A stretch of 44,619 nt of DNA from Aeromonas fluvialis (GCF_000819885.1 NZ_CDBO01000032.1:1-44619), one strand, 5' to 3'; shown: positions 10,006 to 21,234, counted from the stretch's first letter. Notes: generated by a model from the letters alone, not told the origin. A program made the numbers and translations.

Positions 10006-12538
10006 AGATCGTCTCCATCATGGATACGGGTTCGGTTGAGATCCCGAACTGCGGGCTGTAATAACGAGGATCAAGGGTCAGGAAACGGGCCTGTTTGTTA
10101 GGGTCAGCCGAATGAACGGCACCAACTTTCACGAGTTGCTCAAACACATTGGGAAAGACATTGACCGTAAATTGCTGAGCACGGCGTAGCAGCGGCACAT
10201 CCAATTCCACATCAAAAGATGCATGCAACTTCGCGATGATATCTGTGCCTTCCGGGCCATAGGGCACAATGACACCTTGAGTTGGGGCGTCGATGGCCTT
10301 GAAGGCTTTCGCTGCCGCCATGAAAGACTGATTCAGCATACGCTCAGGCGTTTTTCCATATTTGCGACGGCAGTCGGCATCGGCTCCCGAGTTTTCAGCC
10401 AACAGGTTAGCGATGGTGTCATCACGCCCCAGTGCCGAGGCCGAGACACAGTAGTCCATTTCTTTCTGACGCTCGAAAAAGTAGTACTGATAGAAGTCGC
10501 TCAGTGCCACAGGCCCGAACAGGTTGTCGGCGTAACGTGCGGGGACAACGGCATAGTCATCCAGCAGCCGCAATGCGACGTCGCGCCCCTTGGCAATGTC
10601 CGGCAACCAGGTCAGTTTTTCGTCTTCGGGTCGAGGATTGACGATATGGACAATACCTGGCTCTGGCCGACCATTTCGATTGCAGCGGCCGGCCGCTTGC
10701 GCAATGGAATCCAGACCTGCGAGATAGCGGATGACCACACCAAAATCGACATCCACGCCCGCCTCGATCAGTTGCGTGCTGACGCACAGGGTCGGTAAGC
10801 CTTCCGCCAGACGAGCCCGAACGTTGGCAAGCTCATCCTTACGATGGGCCGGGCACATATCGGTGCTGAGATGGAAAGCCTGTCCCTGCTCTAGCTGTGT
10901 GTGGCAGAGCTCGAAGACTGCTTGCGCGGCCCGCTTGGTATTAACGATGACAAGGCTGCTGCCTGCACGCCTCAGCTCATCCAGCGCGAGCTGTGCTACC
11001 TCAGCCACGCTCCAGCCACCCGGTTTACGTTGGTCGCGCACATCGACGCGCTTCAGATCGGCAAAGAGCTTGTGCACATCCGGCATGATTTCGTGCTGTG
11101 CCGCCAGCCGGATCGCGCCTTTTTCCGCAGCCACCTTGTGAAGCAATGGTTGCGTGGCGGTGCAAAGCACAACGGTGCTATTGCACTGTTCGGTAAGAAA
11201 GTTGATGGCGTTATTGAATAGGTGGGTGCATTTGATGGGCAGGGTCTGCACTTCATCGAAGATCAGCACCGTATTGGCGAGCTGGTGCATGCGCCGGGCG
11301 CCACGGGTTCCAGCCCCGAACAAGGTCTCCAGAAGTTGCACCATGGTGGTGTAAACCACGGGGGCGTCCCAGTTCTCACACAGGATCTTTTCGCGCCAAG
11401 TCTGTTGCTCAGGCGTGACGCTGCTGTGATGTTCCAGCACTATTTTCCCGTGATCTTCCGGTGCATCTGCAGGTTCAAGGATGTCACGGACGACTTGCGC
11501 ATTCTGCTCGATGATCGATGTGAAGGGGATAACATAGATAATCCGATCAAGCTTGCGCTGTTGTGCGTGATGGAGCGCAAAACGCAGGCTGGCTAGCGTT
11601 TTGCCACCACCCGTTGGAACGGTCAGCGTATAGGTACCGCCGGGCCGTGTTGCGGCATCAAGGCAGTGCTGCGAAATGTCCCTGCGCAAATGGTCGATAG
11701 GCCGTGTGGGTAACATGGCCGAGAGCTTGCGTTCCAACCGAGTAATCAACGCTGGCCATTTGGCGTAGTCGCCGTTCGGACGGAACAGTTTGACTCGCTG
11801 GTGTTCGAAATCGGCGGTGTCTATCCGGTCTGCGTCGATCAGGCAACTGAACAGGTAGCGCACTGCCAGCCCGATTTGTTGGTGGGCGTTTCGGAGCTTC
11901 CCTTTGTGGGGCTCACGGTTTTTGGCAAAGATGTTGCCGATGCTGTTGCGCAGTTCTGTAAACAGTTCGGGCATACCCAGCAGTTCATCGATCCGCGCCA
12001 TGATCTCGGTATCAGCGGCGCGACACACTTCATCCAGGTGTGTCTTGTCCTTAGCCTTGTTCATTCGACGGGAGAAGTTGTCTTCACCTCCCACATCCAA
12101 GCAATCAATCAGGCCGGAGTGATGCGATGCCACGCAAAGGGCAAGTACTTGAGCAAAGAGGGACTCCAGCCCCCCCCTTTCGGACAAAGCTCGCCAAATG
12201 TACTGCGCTCCTGCGCTAGAGTGATCTACTTTGCCACGCTGGGCATCAGCATCCACATAGTCATCTTCGTCACAATTCACTAGACCAAGTGCGGATTGGA
12301 TATAATCCTGAAACTCTTGGCTGTACTTGCCAATGTCATGCAATAACCCAATCAACTCACCTGCCAGAGCAATATTCAACTTCCCGGCAAATCCGGCAGC
12401 TAGTAACCCCACGCTCTGCAGATGTTCACCGACCAAATGCGTTGTATTGTCACGCTTTCGGTAATGAGCCATCGCTGGTTTAACAGTCAGAGGATCCATT
12501 GACTGCCTCTTGTTAAAAAGGGATTGCTCGCTATGCAT
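9995..12538 (-). CDS. cas3: CRISPR-associated helicase-nuclease Cas3 (HD domain fused)
   Basis: The 847-aa product has an N-terminal HD nuclease: EHL histidine near 39, LLHDIG (H67, D68), DHSSAG (H106) and SHHSG near 139-142. An SF2 helicase follows: motif I PTGGGKT (308-314), DEVQ box in [10 protein letters not shown], motif III CTATQP and motif [13 protein letters not shown]. Cas3 is recruited by the effector to unwind and degrade target DNA. It is the first gene of the cas operon. The ATG at 12538 has GAGG five bases upstream; an ATG at 12499 with AAGAGG is equally good, so the first 13 residues are uncertain. Confidence 0.96.
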   Translation of the reverse strand: MHSEQSLFNKRQSMDPLTVKPAMAHYRKRDNTTHLVGEHLQSVGLLAAGFAGKLNIALAGELIGLLHDIGKYSQEFQDYIQSALGLVNCDEDDYVDADAQRGKVDHSSAGAQYIWRALSERGGLESLFAQVLALCVASHHSGLIDCLDVGGEDNFSRRMNKAKDKTHLDEVCRAADTEIMARIDELLGMPELFTELRNSIGNIFAKNREPHKGKLRNAHQQIGLAVRYLFSCLIDADRIDTADFEHQRVKLFRPNGDYAKWPALITRLERKLSAMLPTRPIDHLRRDISQHCLDAATRPGGTYTLTVPTGGGKTLASLRFALHHAQQRKLDRIIYVIPFTSIIEQNAQVVRDILEPADAPEDHGKIVLEHHSSVTPEQQTWREKILCENWDAPVVYTTMVQLLETLFGAGTRGARRMHQLANTVLIFDEVQTLPIKCTHLFNNAINFLTEQCNSTVVLCTATQPLLHKVAAEKGAIRLAAQHEIMPDVHKLFADLKRVDVRDQRKPGGWSVAEVAQLALDELRRAGSSLVIVNTKRAAQAVFELCHTQLEQGQAFHLSTDMCPAHRKDELANVRARLAEGLPTLCVSTQLIEAGVDVDFGVVIRYLAGLDSIAQAAGRCNRNGRPEPGIVHIVNPRPEDEKLTWLPDIAKGRDVALRLLDDYAVVPARYADNLFGPVALSDFYQYYFFERQKEMDYCVSASALGRDDTIANLLAENSGADADCRRKYGKTPERMLNQSFMAAAKAFKAIDAPTQGVIVPYGPEGTDIIAKLHASFDVELDVPLLRRAQQFTVNVFPNVFEQLVKVGAVHSADPNKQARFLTLDPRYYSPQFGISTEPVSMMETIYVD

Positions 12539-12680
12539 GGGATCCTCATGATCTACAAATAACTACTCGTTGCTGAAGCCGTTGATTAAAAAAAACAAGT
12601 TTCTAGTGAAGCCATCATACAGAGTATTCATTACATCCTAAACGGGTGTATAAATGCACATGTCGCATTTTGGAGCACAT
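12539..12680. promoter_or_regulatory. Divergent promoter region between cas3 and the WYL regulator
   Basis: About 140 AT-rich bases separate two divergent starts. A direct repeat TGAAGCC occurs at 12574-12580 and 12607-12613, 33 bases apart, and could be part of an operator for the adjacent WYL regulator. Promoter boxes are not clear enough to assign. Inference from position. Confidence 0.45.
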
Positions 12681-13598
12681 ATGCCCGCCAACGAACTCAC
12701 CTGGGATCAAACCCTGCGCTTTCGCCTGTTGGAGATCGTGTTGCAATGGGAAGGACGGCTGACCACCAATCACCTGACAACCGCCTTCAATATCGGCCGC
12801 CAGCAAGCCTCGCGAGACATCAATCGCTATATGAGTGACTACGCCCCTGAGGGGCTGGTCTATGACCGACGCCTGAAAGGGTACAAACCTACCGCGCAAT
12901 TTGTGCCCCGCTTTAGTGAAGGCAAGGTGGACGAATACCTGATGCTGCTGCACCGTGAAAAGCAGCACCAACGCCAACATGAAGCGGGGCTGTTGACCCT
13001 GCCGCTGATGGATTTGCGCTACGGCCATATCGAGATCTTGGATGTACCCAACCGTCATATCGACCCCAAGATTGTGCGGGGTCTGGTGCAAGCGGCTCGC
13101 GGTCAGTTGCGGGTCGATGTCGATTACGTATCCCTCAGCTCAGAGGAGCAGAGCGGCCGCAATATCGTGCCCCATACCTTGGTCTATGACGGGATCCGCT
13201 GGCACGTTCGCGCTTACTGCGAGAAGAAAGGGGGGTATCTGGATTTTGTGATGAGTCGGTTTCGTGGGGAACCTGAGCTACTGGATACCTCCCCTCACGG
13301 CCGGGATCAGGATCTTGAGTGGAACACCCAGGTCACTGCGGTGGTCATACCCAATCCAACCCTCAGCGCAGGACAACAGGCCATCATTGCCAGTGACTAT
13401 GCCATGCCAGATGGCAAGCTGCTGCTCAACCAGCGCATCCCTTTGATGCATTACGTGCTGGAGCGCATGCAGGTGAGCTATAACGGCGATCACGAACAGC
13501 ATCCGCTGCTCTACCCGCTGGTGCTGGCAAACCGGGGCGAGTTGGTAGCCAAGGGCTGCATCTTCAAGCTCCGAAGCCCGGATTTGCGCGAGAGTTAA
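12681..13598 (+). CDS. WYL-domain transcriptional regulator, BrxR/CapW type
   Basis: The product has about 305 aa. The N-terminal winged helix-turn-helix is WDQTLRFRLLEIVLQWEGRL followed by FNIGRQQASRDINRY. The central WYL domain contains the ligand-pocket block NIVPHTLVYDGIRWHVRAYC and FVMSRF, and a C-terminal dimerisation part follows. BrxR/CapW proteins are repressors of phage-defence loci such as BREX and CBASS. The ATG at 12681 is chosen because GGAG lies five bases upstream; earlier in-frame ATGs at 12654 and 12660 lack this. Its divergent place beside cas3 suggests it controls the type I-C operon, but no operator is proven. Confidence 0.88.
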   Translation: MPANELTWDQTLRFRLLEIVLQWEGRLTTNHLTTAFNIGRQQASRDINRYMSDYAPEGLVYDRRLKGYKPTAQFVPRFSEGKVDEYLMLLHREKQHQRQHEAGLLTLPLMDLRYGHIEILDVPNRHIDPKIVRGLVQAARGQLRVDVDYVSLSSEEQSGRNIVPHTLVYDGIRWHVRAYCEKKGGYLDFVMSRFRGEPELLDTSPHGRDQDLEWNTQVTAVVIPNPTLSAGQQAIIASDYAMPDGKLLLNQRIPLMHYVLERMQVSYNGDHEQHPLLYPLVLANRGELVAKGCIFKLRSPDLRES

Positions 13599-13603
13599 GG
13601 GAC

Positions 13604-13861
13604 TTAGGGTGTTCCCAGAATAAAAACATGACTACAGGAAGGATAGCCCCGTTTGTATCTACCTACTTGCTCGAGAAAATAGCTGCCCAGCTCACCCTTA
13701 TGCTGGTTCGCTTCGCTTTCTGCGCTGGCCAAGTGACCGTTGCGCTCCTTCCATACCGCATATGCGGCTGCCTTCTCGACCTCGACCCGTTCTTGCTGCT
13801 CTTTCGGTAAGGCACACAGATGGTGACCAATACTGACTTTTTTGTTATTTGCTGGCGCCAT
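13604..13861 (-). CDS. Hypothetical small protein, 85 aa
   Basis: I do not recognise this family. The composition looks protein-like: charged, helix-prone, with PKEQQERVEVEKAAAYAVWKE in the middle, and no membrane segment. It is convergent with the WYL regulator (5-base gap) and divergent from umuD, so the LexA box at 13921-13936 lies upstream of both. No good Shine-Dalgarno precedes the ATG at 13861, which lowers confidence. It may be a small SOS-linked gene or chance coding. Confidence 0.45.
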   Translation of the reverse strand: MAPANNKKVSIGHHLCALPKEQQERVEVEKAAAYAVWKERNGHLASAESEANQHKGELGSYFLEQVGRYKRGYPSCSHVFILGTP

Positions 13862-13912
13862 GGTGCGCCATCAGTGGCATGCGGGACTTGCACTGGTTCA
13901 AAGGTGGCGCGC

Positions 13913-13936
13913 TATAATGGCTGTATGTAAATACAG
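13913..13936 (+). promoter_or_regulatory. umuDC promoter -10 box with LexA (SOS) box
   Basis: TATAAT at 13913-13918 is directly followed by CTGTATGTAAATACAG at 13921-13936, a CTGT-N8-ACAG LexA box. A possible -35, TTGCAC (13888-13893), has a 19-base spacer. LexA bound here would cover the transcription start, so umuDC should be induced by DNA damage. The umuD ATG is 10 bases after the box. Confidence 0.88.
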
Positions 13937-13946
13937 GTGTTTTGCC

Positions 13947-14390
13947 ATGAAGCTGTTAACCCCAGACCCATCACCCGCCGAGGTGACCATCCCGCTGTTC
14001 TTGCACCGCGCCTCTTGCGGCTTTCCCAGCCCAGCCAGCGACTATCTGGAAGGGAAGTTGGACCTCAACACCCACTGCGTGCCGCATCCTGCAGCAACCT
14101 TCTATCTGCGTGCCGAGGGGGAGAGCATGACCGGGGTCGGCATCTTTCCCGGTGACTTGCTGGTGGTCGATAAGAGCCTCACCCCGCGCCATGGTGATGT
14201 GGTGATTGCACTACTCGATGGCGGCTTCACGGTAAAGACCTTGCAGCTCAAGCCGAGGTTGCGGCTGTTGCCAGCCAATCCGGCGTTCGCGCCTATCGAC
14301 CCTTGCATGAGCCTCTCTCTGGAGTTGTTCGGAGTGGTCACCCATGTGATTGGCAATTTGAGGCAGCGTGATGGCTATAGCGCTCGTTGA
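13947..14390 (+). CDS. umuD: UmuD, SOS mutagenesis protein
   Basis: The 147-aa product has every landmark at its standard number. The self-cleavage site is C24-G25 in RASCGFPSP, the catalytic serine is S60 in GESM and the catalytic lysine is K97 in FTVK. RecA-stimulated cleavage yields UmuD', which joins UmuC to form DNA polymerase V. The ATG at 13947 is chosen because it places these residues exactly; the open frame runs further up through the LexA box, which cannot be coding for the SOS product. It overlaps umuC by 20 bases. Clearly intact. Confidence 0.97.
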   Translation: MKLLTPDPSPAEVTIPLFLHRASCGFPSPASDYLEGKLDLNTHCVPHPAATFYLRAEGESMTGVGIFPGDLLVVDKSLTPRHGDVVIALLDGGFTVKTLQLKPRLRLLPANPAFAPIDPCMSLSLELFGVVTHVIGNLRQRDGYSAR

Positions 14391-15630
14391 TGTAAACAAC
14401 TTCTACGCCAGCTGTGAGCGGCTGTTTCGCCCTGAGCTGCGTGGCCGCCCGATCGTGGTGCTCTCCAACAACGATGGATGCGTGGTGTCGCGCAGCCCCG
14501 AAGCCAAGGCGATGGGTATCAAGATGGCTGGGCCCTACTTCAAGATCCGCGAGCAGTTCGAGGCGCATGGCGGTGTGGCATTCAGCTCCAACTACGCGCT
14601 CTATGGCGATATGTCTGGCAGGGTGATGAGCACGTTGGAGACCATGGCCCCCGAGCTGGAGGTCTACTCCATCGATGAAGCATTTCTGTCACTGTCGGAG
14701 TCGTTTGCCGGGGACCTGACAGCCTATGGGCAACAGATCCGGCAGCGAGTGTGGCAGTGGACCGGCCTAACGGTAGGGGTTGGGATCGGCCCCACCAAGA
14801 CCCTCGCCAAGCTGGCTAACTATGCAGCCAAGAAGTGGCCTGCCACTGGCGGCGTTGTGGACTTGCGTGACGAGCTGCGCCGTGCCCGGCTGATGGCTAT
14901 CACCCCGGTGGATGAGGTATGGGGCATAGGGCGGCGCTTGGGAGCCAAGTTGGTGGCACAAGGCATCAACACCGTTGCTGACCTGGTGGCTAGCGACGCC
15001 AAAGGGTTACGCGCCCAATACGGCGTGGTGGTCGAGCGGATCGTACAGGAGCTGCGTGGCCTGCCTTGCGCGGAGCTGACCGTTGAACCGGCGGCGAAGC
15101 AGCAGATCCTCTCGAGCCGTTCCTTTGGGGATCGCGTAACTGACCGTGGGGAAATGGCTCAAGCGTTGTCAGGCTTTATGGCTCGCGCAGCCGAGAAGCT
15201 GCGGGCCGAGGGGATGTGTTGCCAGCGGGTGCACCTGTTCGTGCGAACCAGCCCCTTTGATGAACGAGCCCCTTACTACAGTGAGCAGGCTGGCGTCCGG
15301 CTGGTCTGCCCTAGCGATGATACCCGGTTACTGCTGCAGCAAGTGAACGTGCTGCTACTGCAGATTTGGCGCGGCGGTTACCTCTATCAGAAGGGGGGCG
15401 TCATGCTGAGTGAGTTCACCCCCAAGGGGCAGCAACAGGCAGATCTGTTTGCCCCGTCCTCCGCTCAATCAGATGCGCTGATGGCCGTGATGGATCAGAT
15501 CAAAGCCAAGGGATTGGGGCGCGTAGGCTTTGCCAGCCAAGGCACGGGGTCGCCTGAGTGGATGATGCGACAAGAGCACCTGAGCCCCTGTTACACCACT
15601 CGCTGGGAAGATCTGCCAGTGGCGAGGTAG
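14371..15630 (+). CDS. umuC: UmuC, Y-family DNA polymerase V catalytic subunit
   Basis: The 419-aa product is full length. Palm-domain metal residues are seen in ALVDVNNFYASCE (D6 region) and YSIDEAFL. The helix-hairpin-helix region includes VWGIGRRLGAKL, and the C-terminal part carries the UmuC-specific segment up to TTRWEDLPVAR. It replicates across DNA lesions with UmuD'. The ATG at 14371 overlaps umuD; a GTG directly before it is possible. Co-transcribed with umuD under LexA. Such umuDC pairs are common on mobile elements, but nothing here proves transfer. Confidence 0.97.
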   Translation: MAIALVDVNNFYASCERLFRPELRGRPIVVLSNNDGCVVSRSPEAKAMGIKMAGPYFKIREQFEAHGGVAFSSNYALYGDMSGRVMSTLETMAPELEVYSIDEAFLSLSESFAGDLTAYGQQIRQRVWQWTGLTVGVGIGPTKTLAKLANYAAKKWPATGGVVDLRDELRRARLMAITPVDEVWGIGRRLGAKLVAQGINTVADLVASDAKGLRAQYGVVVERIVQELRGLPCAELTVEPAAKQQILSSRSFGDRVTDRGEMAQALSGFMARAAEKLRAEGMCCQRVHLFVRTSPFDERAPYYSEQAGVRLVCPSDDTRLLLQQVNVLLLQIWRGGYLYQKGGVMLSEFTPKGQQQADLFAPSSAQSDALMAVMDQIKAKGLGRVGFASQGTGSPEWMMRQEHLSPCYTTRWEDLPVAR

Positions 15631-16018
15631 TCCTGAGCTCGCTGGCCTGCGGTTTGGTCAACCCAAGTGATGACACTAGGTTGCTGTAGCTCAAAACAGT
15701 CGCTTGCCATAAACGCATCCTCAGTTCAGTCGGGGCACCTGATTCACCGAGGGTGCCATATACACTGACTGCTCACCTAGATAGATAGCTACATTACCGC
15801 TGTGCCAATGACATAAAGCCTGTATCAAGCGACAATGAGCACAGATTAAATAGATTGGTGAAGCAGAATCCTAATCAGGCTGTAGAAGCTGTACACAAAT
15901 CAATATGATATAAATAAAAAGGACACCAGCTTCACACTGGTGTCAAATGAGAGGTTCTTTTAGCTCTATCACAATACGTTGTGTATGTATCTAAATTACT
16001 AAAGACAAAAATATCAAG
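15631..16018. other. Intergenic region between umuC and the sialidase fragment
   Basis: No convincing gene. The first part is mixed sequence, the last 150 bases are AT-rich. It holds the terminator at 15917-15944 for the minus-strand sialidase remnant. No clear terminator for umuC was found. Confidence 0.6.
15917..15944 (-). terminator. Terminator of the sialidase gene remnant
   Basis: GACACCAG (15922-15929) pairs with CTGGTGTC (15937-15944). Read on the minus strand the stem is followed by CCTTTTTA. It lies 75 bases beyond the stop of the sialidase fragment, so it is the original end of that transcript. Confidence 0.8.
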
Positions 16019-16276
16019 TCACTCAATTTCATTTATATCGAGTACCATAAACCTAATTTCAGTACTTGGAGAGGCCTCATATATAACACCTATATCCTCG
16101 TTACCATTAGCTCCTTGCTTTTCAAGTTTTACAAGATCTGAATAGGAACTATAACCATCTCGTAATTGAGTTCTCTTGGTGAAATTATAGTTACCCGCGC
16201 CATCATCAATTGCACTCCAAATGGCTAAATCATTTCGATCAGAACTCACTGCTGCATTACCCTGTGGGCCAGACAT
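16019..16276 (-). pseudogene. nanH: C-terminal remnant of a sialidase (exo-alpha-sialidase), cut by IS5
   Basis: Eighty-five codons remain. SSDRNDLAIWSAIDDG looks like an Asp-box strand, and GYSSYSDLVKLE plus EDIGVIYEAS match the last blade of bacterial BNR sialidases, where the catalytic tyrosine region lies. Family members are several hundred residues, so most of the protein is missing. An ATG happens to lie three bases from the IS5 end, but the piece has no arginine triad and cannot be active. It sits on the same strand as nanE-nanK-transporter-nanQ, so it was probably the last gene of that operon. The original gene would release sialic acid from host glycans. Confidence 0.8.
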
Positions 16277-16279
16277 TAG

Positions 16280-17474
<1,195 letters not shown>

Positions 17475-17491
17475 CTAACAGAATAGCTTTA

Positions 17492-17962
17492 TTAAACTAA
17501 TAACGATTTATGCATTTTCATTACTGCTTTTTTGAGCGACATTGGAGTCTCAATGCAGCATCCCGGTTTATGTGGTTGCTCCGGAAAAAATATTGCAAAC
17601 ATACCAGGTGACAATAGCAATTCAGATTCACAGGAAATCGAAGATACGAGATAATAATCATTGATTTCATCGTACTCTTTAAAAACAGGGTTTGTAGTAT
17701 TTTCCAGCCCAAAAAAAATGCGCTCTTGCCCACTGATAAGGAACTGAATATCAATGTATTCACGATGTACTTCTGCCTGTTTTTGCTCAGAAAAATTCGT
17801 ATCAAACTCCATCACGTTAACATACAGCAACTCCTTTTCCAGCTCGTAACGTCCTACCGGTAGATTGTACATATCGGTTTGCTTTAAATAGCTAATAGCC
17901 TGTTTTAATATCGGCGATAAATAAGAGTATGTCTGCGGCTGATGGATATTTCCTAAAATCAT
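17492..17962 (-). CDS. nanQ: NanQ/YhcH-family N-acetylneuraminate anomerase
   Basis: The 156-aa product belongs to the YhcH/YjgK/YiaL (DUF386) family, a cupin-like fold that binds zinc. Typical segments are MEFDTNFSEQKQAEVHREYID with the metal-binding His and Glu, QFLISGQERIFFG and FAIFFPEQPHKPG. E. coli NanQ speeds conversion of alpha- to beta-sialic acid for the lyase. GGAG lies seven bases before the ATG. The gene follows the sialic acid transporter and is last before IS5. It is AT-rich compared with the flanking genes, like the rest of the transporter-nanQ segment. Confidence 0.9.
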   Translation of the reverse strand: MILGNIHQPQTYSYLSPILKQAISYLKQTDMYNLPVGRYELEKELLYVNVMEFDTNFSEQKQAEVHREYIDIQFLISGQERIFFGLENTTNPVFKEYDEINDYYLVSSISCESELLLSPGMFAIFFPEQPHKPGCCIETPMSLKKAVMKMHKSLLV

Positions 17963-18017
17963 AATCTAACTCCGGAGCTGTAGGGCATTTGACCTTTAAA
18001 ATGGAAAGTGGGAGGTC

Positions 18018-18050
18018 CTGGTCCGTTATCAATATGTGTTAGCGGACCAG
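18018..18050 (-). other. Intercistronic stem-loop between transporter and nanQ
   Basis: CTGGTCCG (18018-18025) and CGGACCAG (18043-18050) form a perfect 8-bp stem with a 17-nt loop and no T-tract. It may protect the upstream message or lower nanQ expression. Role inferred. Confidence 0.5.
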
Positions 18051-18101
18051 AAGAAAATCAAACATTACAAAGAGAAAGAGTAAGCTCTCAATTAGTCAGT
18101 T

Positions 18102-19583
18102 CTATAAAGACAAGGCTTCCACATTCTCAGGTCGCTTAAAATTCTTGAACAACGGTGCAGTAATATATCCAACAAAAACCACCATCATGGTACCTATCGC
18201 GCCGTAGAAGAAAAAGTTCAGGTCAGTGAATGATCGAACCAACAAAACAGAAGCTACCGCTGCAATCACTCCAACTAATGCGCTGTTTGCATTTGCGCTA
18301 CGGACAAAAATCCCCAGCATAAACAGACCGGTCATTGGACCACCCATCAGGCCTAACAAACTGTTGAACGCATCCCATAATTCACTTTCGTTGGACATAA
18401 TCAGATAAGTGGAGGCCAATACCCCCAGCACACCCGCAATAACGGTCACAGTACGGCCACTTTTCAGGTTCTGTTCCGACGATTTAGCTTTACCAAAACG
18501 ACTGTAAATATCTGATGAATAGCAGGCCGAGATACTGTTCAGACTACTTGATATGCTGGATTGGGACGCAGCAAAGATCGCGGCTATAATCAATCCGGCC
18601 AGACCGGCAGGCATATCTGTGATAATGAAGAAAGGCAGAATACCACCAGTGTTAAAATTCGTTGGTAACAGCTCAGGATGCTGGCCATAGTAAGCATACA
18701 ACGCAGCCCCAATGGCAAAGAAGAAGACCGGAATACAAGCTACTAGTTTAGCATTGGTGATCAGTGCTTTTTTAGTCTCTTCAACTGACTCAGTCACGAT
18801 ATAACGCTGTACTACGTCTTGGCTGGCTGTGAACTGTTGTAAACTAGTGAAAAAAAAGCCGAGCATCAGTACCGGTACTGTGCTATTGGTCCAACTCCAA
18901 CTCATTTGGCTTGCCGGGAAATATTTATCTGCGGCTGCAGATACCGCAAATATTTCAGTGATGCCGCCATCGACTTTGAAGCAGATCATGATGAAGATTA
19001 ATACCGCAGCTCCAGATAGCATAATCCCCTGAATAACGTCAGTCCAGATAACCCCTTCAATACCACCGAGGAAAGTGTATATAATACACAAGACCCCAAT
19101 CAGGAAGACGATCATCAACGGGTCCATATCTACAAATGGCATCAGAGCAAGCGCGGTCAAATAAGTTATGATAGCAATTCTGCCAACATGAAAAAGCATA
19201 AAAGAAATACTGGCAAATAGCCGCATTCGGATATCAAATCGTTTCTCCAAATACTCATATGCCGAAGTAAGATTCAACTTTCTGAAAAACGGAATATAGT
19301 ACATAAATACGAATGGCAGGATTGCAATTGTAATGTACTGACCAATCAGAAATGTCCAATCACCGGTATAGGCTTTCGCCGGAATAGACATGAACGTAAT
19401 CGAACTCAGCGTAGTGGCAAACACGCTAACCCCAGCTGCCCAGCCAGGAATACGTCCGCCAGCTTTAAAATAATCGTCCGCTGATTTTTGGCGCTTAGCA
19501 AAATACACACCGACTAGCATAATTATCGCAAGATAGCCGGCAAGAACCAGATAGTTCAGCGTACCAAACGGATGCGTCTCCAT
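18102..19583 (-). CDS. siaT: Sodium:sialic acid symporter (SSS family, SiaT-like)
   Basis: The 493-aa product is a multi-pass membrane protein with about 13 hydrophobic segments. It shows blocks typical of SiaT-type SSS transporters: YFAKRQKSADDYFKAGGR, GVSVFATTLSSITFMSIPAKAY in the substrate and sodium region, FGKAKSS and FAASQSSISSSLNS with the Na2-site serines. It would import sialic acid with sodium. The ATG at 19583 has AGAGGA eight bases upstream; the longer open frame overlaps nanK and is not used. It lies 44 bases after nanK in the same operon. The gene is more AT-rich than most of the window. Confidence 0.93.
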   Translation of the reverse strand: METHPFGTLNYLVLAGYLAIIMLVGVYFAKRQKSADDYFKAGGRIPGWAAGVSVFATTLSSITFMSIPAKAYTGDWTFLIGQYITIAILPFVFMYYIPFFRKLNLTSAYEYLEKRFDIRMRLFASISFMLFHVGRIAIITYLTALALMPFVDMDPLMIVFLIGVLCIIYTFLGGIEGVIWTDVIQGIMLSGAAVLIFIMICFKVDGGITEIFAVSAAADKYFPASQMSWSWTNSTVPVLMLGFFFTSLQQFTASQDVVQRYIVTESVEETKKALITNAKLVACIPVFFFAIGAALYAYYGQHPELLPTNFNTGGILPFFIITDMPAGLAGLIIAAIFAASQSSISSSLNSISACYSSDIYSRFGKAKSSEQNLKSGRTVTVIAGVLGVLASTYLIMSNESELWDAFNSLLGLMGGPMTGLFMLGIFVRSANANSALVGVIAAVASVLLVRSFTDLNFFFYGAIGTMMVVFVGYITAPLFKNFKRPENVEALSL

Positions 19584-19627
19584 GAATATTCCTCTGTTCT
19601 TTGTAGTGTAGATGGTTAAAGGGTAGG

Positions 19628-20530
19628 TTATTGTTTTTCCTTGCTGATCGTTGCCGCCCACTGAGCAACGCCGAGCAAACCGGCATCGGTATGGCAACGC
19701 GCGGGGAATAATTTTGGTCGATACAAGGCAGGCATTTTCCCCAACGCCTGCTCCACTAACCCGATATAATTTTCAGCCAACCCGACCCCTCCTCCGATAA
19801 TAATTGCATCGAGATCAAGGGTAATAGTGAGGTTGGCGATTAACTCAGCGACCGCGTCAGCGGAGCGTTGGATAATGGCTGTCGCTTGGGCATCACCTTG
19901 CAAATAATGCTGATAAACCTGCATGCCACTGCACTTGTCACCAAACACGGCTTGCCCGGCAGCAGCAATCGCACGCCCTGAGGCAATCGCCTCTACACAA
20001 CCACGACGACCACAACCACACAGGGGACCATTGGGGTCAGCAAGCATGTGACCGGAGTGTCCGGCAATGCCACGCGGCCCTGTGAGCAGCTGATGGTTGA
20101 GTACTAATCCGGTGCCCACCCCCGTCGACACTGTAATAAATGCCAGATCGGCAAATAACTGCTCGTACGCCAGATATTCAGCCCAAGCCGCAGCCTGCGC
20201 ATCATTGATGAGGTAAACGGGAAGATCGGTAATCTGAGCGATCACTTTGTGCAGAGGGAACCGATCCAGCCCGCCCAAATTTTGCGGATTCAGTGCGGTC
20301 AAGATGCCGTGATCGATAATTCCGGTAGACGCTACTGCCACGTAATTTGCAGATGCTGCCAACGGTTCGAGCAGTTCGGCCAATGTGGCAATGAGTAGCT
20401 GTGGATTGCCAGACGAACGCGTCTCGGCCAGATGACGTACAATCATGCGCGGCTGGGATGCCGAGTCCATTTCAATCAAAGCAGCCGCCAGCTTGGTGCC
20501 GCCAATATCAACAGCCAGACAGATAGTCAT
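19628..20530 (-). CDS. nanK: N-acetylmannosamine kinase NanK (ROK family)
   Basis: The 300-aa product starts with the ATP-binding loop [14 protein letters not shown]. It carries [11 protein letters not shown] with the catalytic aspartate, the ROK motif GHSGHM and the zinc-binding block [11 protein letters not shown]. NanK phosphorylates ManNAc to ManNAc-6-phosphate. The ATG at 20530 overlaps the nanE stop as ATGA with GGAG upstream, which implies translational coupling; the open frame extends upstream only inside nanE. Complete and typical. Confidence 0.95.
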   Translation of the reverse strand: MTICLAVDIGGTKLAAALIEMDSASQPRMIVRHLAETRSSGNPQLLIATLAELLEPLAASANYVAVASTGIIDHGILTALNPQNLGGLDRFPLHKVIAQITDLPVYLINDAQAAAWAEYLAYEQLFADLAFITVSTGVGTGLVLNHQLLTGPRGIAGHSGHMLADPNGPLCGCGRRGCVEAIASGRAIAAAGQAVFGDKCSGMQVYQHYLQGDAQATAIIQRSADAVAELIANLTITLDLDAIIIGGGVGLAENYIGLVEQALGKMPALYRPKLFPARCHTDAGLLGVAQWAATISKEKQ

Positions 20531-21234
20531 GCTACGGCTCCGTGACATTCGCGTTTCGCCCCTTCCACCGCTTCGGCAAACCAGCCGCAAATATGCTCGA
20601 TACGCGTGATCGCCGAACCAACAGTGACACAATCTGCACCGGCCAAAATAGCCTGTGCCGCCAGTTGTGGGTTGTTATAGCGCCCTTCCGCCATAACAAA
20701 GCACCCTGCTTGCTTAAGCGCAGTGACCAACGCCAGATCCGGCTCTGCCGGCGTTACCGGGCCGACATAACCGGACATGGTCGTACCGATGATTTCCACA
20801 CCCAGATGGAATGCGGCAATGCCCTCGGCATAGTCGGAGCAATCCGCCATCGCAATACAACCAGCGTCATGGATCGCCTCTACCAGCACCTCGACGCTAA
20901 CCGGACGCAGACGTGCCGTTGCGTCAATAGCAATAATGTCAGCACCAGCCTCTGCTAAGGCCTGCACATCGTCCAGATACGGAGTGATTCGCACAGGAGA
21001 ATCAGTCAAATCACGTTTAACAATACCGATAATTGGAGCAGAGACTAGTGTCCGCGCCGCCTGAACGTTCTCAACGCCCTCAATACGAACAGCCACAGCC
21101 CCTCCAGCAATAGAAGCCTGTGCCATAGCAGCAATAATTGCTGGCGAGTCCATTGGACCGTCATCAATAGGCTGGCAGGAGGAGACAAAACCAGTCTTCA
21201 AGTGGGCTAAAACGGAGTATGCACAAACTAACAT
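20527..21234 (-). CDS. nanE: N-acetylmannosamine-6-phosphate 2-epimerase NanE
   Basis: The 235-aa TIM-barrel protein shows FVSSCQP near the start, [13 protein letters not shown] [24 protein letters not shown] with the catalytic lysine, [27 protein letters not shown] and VTVGSAITR. It converts ManNAc-6-P to GlcNAc-6-P. The ATG at 21234 is chosen: GGAG is nine bases upstream, while the frame further up opens only with TTG. First gene of the minus-strand operon nanE-nanK-transporter-nanQ, behind a region with three operator-like sites. Confidence 0.96.
   Translation of the reverse strand: MLVCAYSVLAHLKTGFVSSCQPIDDGPMDSPAIIAAMAQASIAGGAVAVRIEGVENVQAARTLVSAPIIGIVKRDLTDSPVRITPYLDDVQALAEAGADIIAIDATARLRPVSVEVLVEAIHDAGCIAMADCSDYAEGIAAFHLGVEIIGTTMSGYVGPVTPAEPDLALVTALKQAGCFVMAEGRYNNPQLAAQAILAGADCVTVGSAITRIEHICGWFAEAVEGAKRECHGAVA

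Noticed and set aside
13842..13946. Longer UmuD start upstream of 13947
   Set aside because: It would translate through the promoter and LexA box, and would shift the C24-G25, S60 and K97 landmarks.
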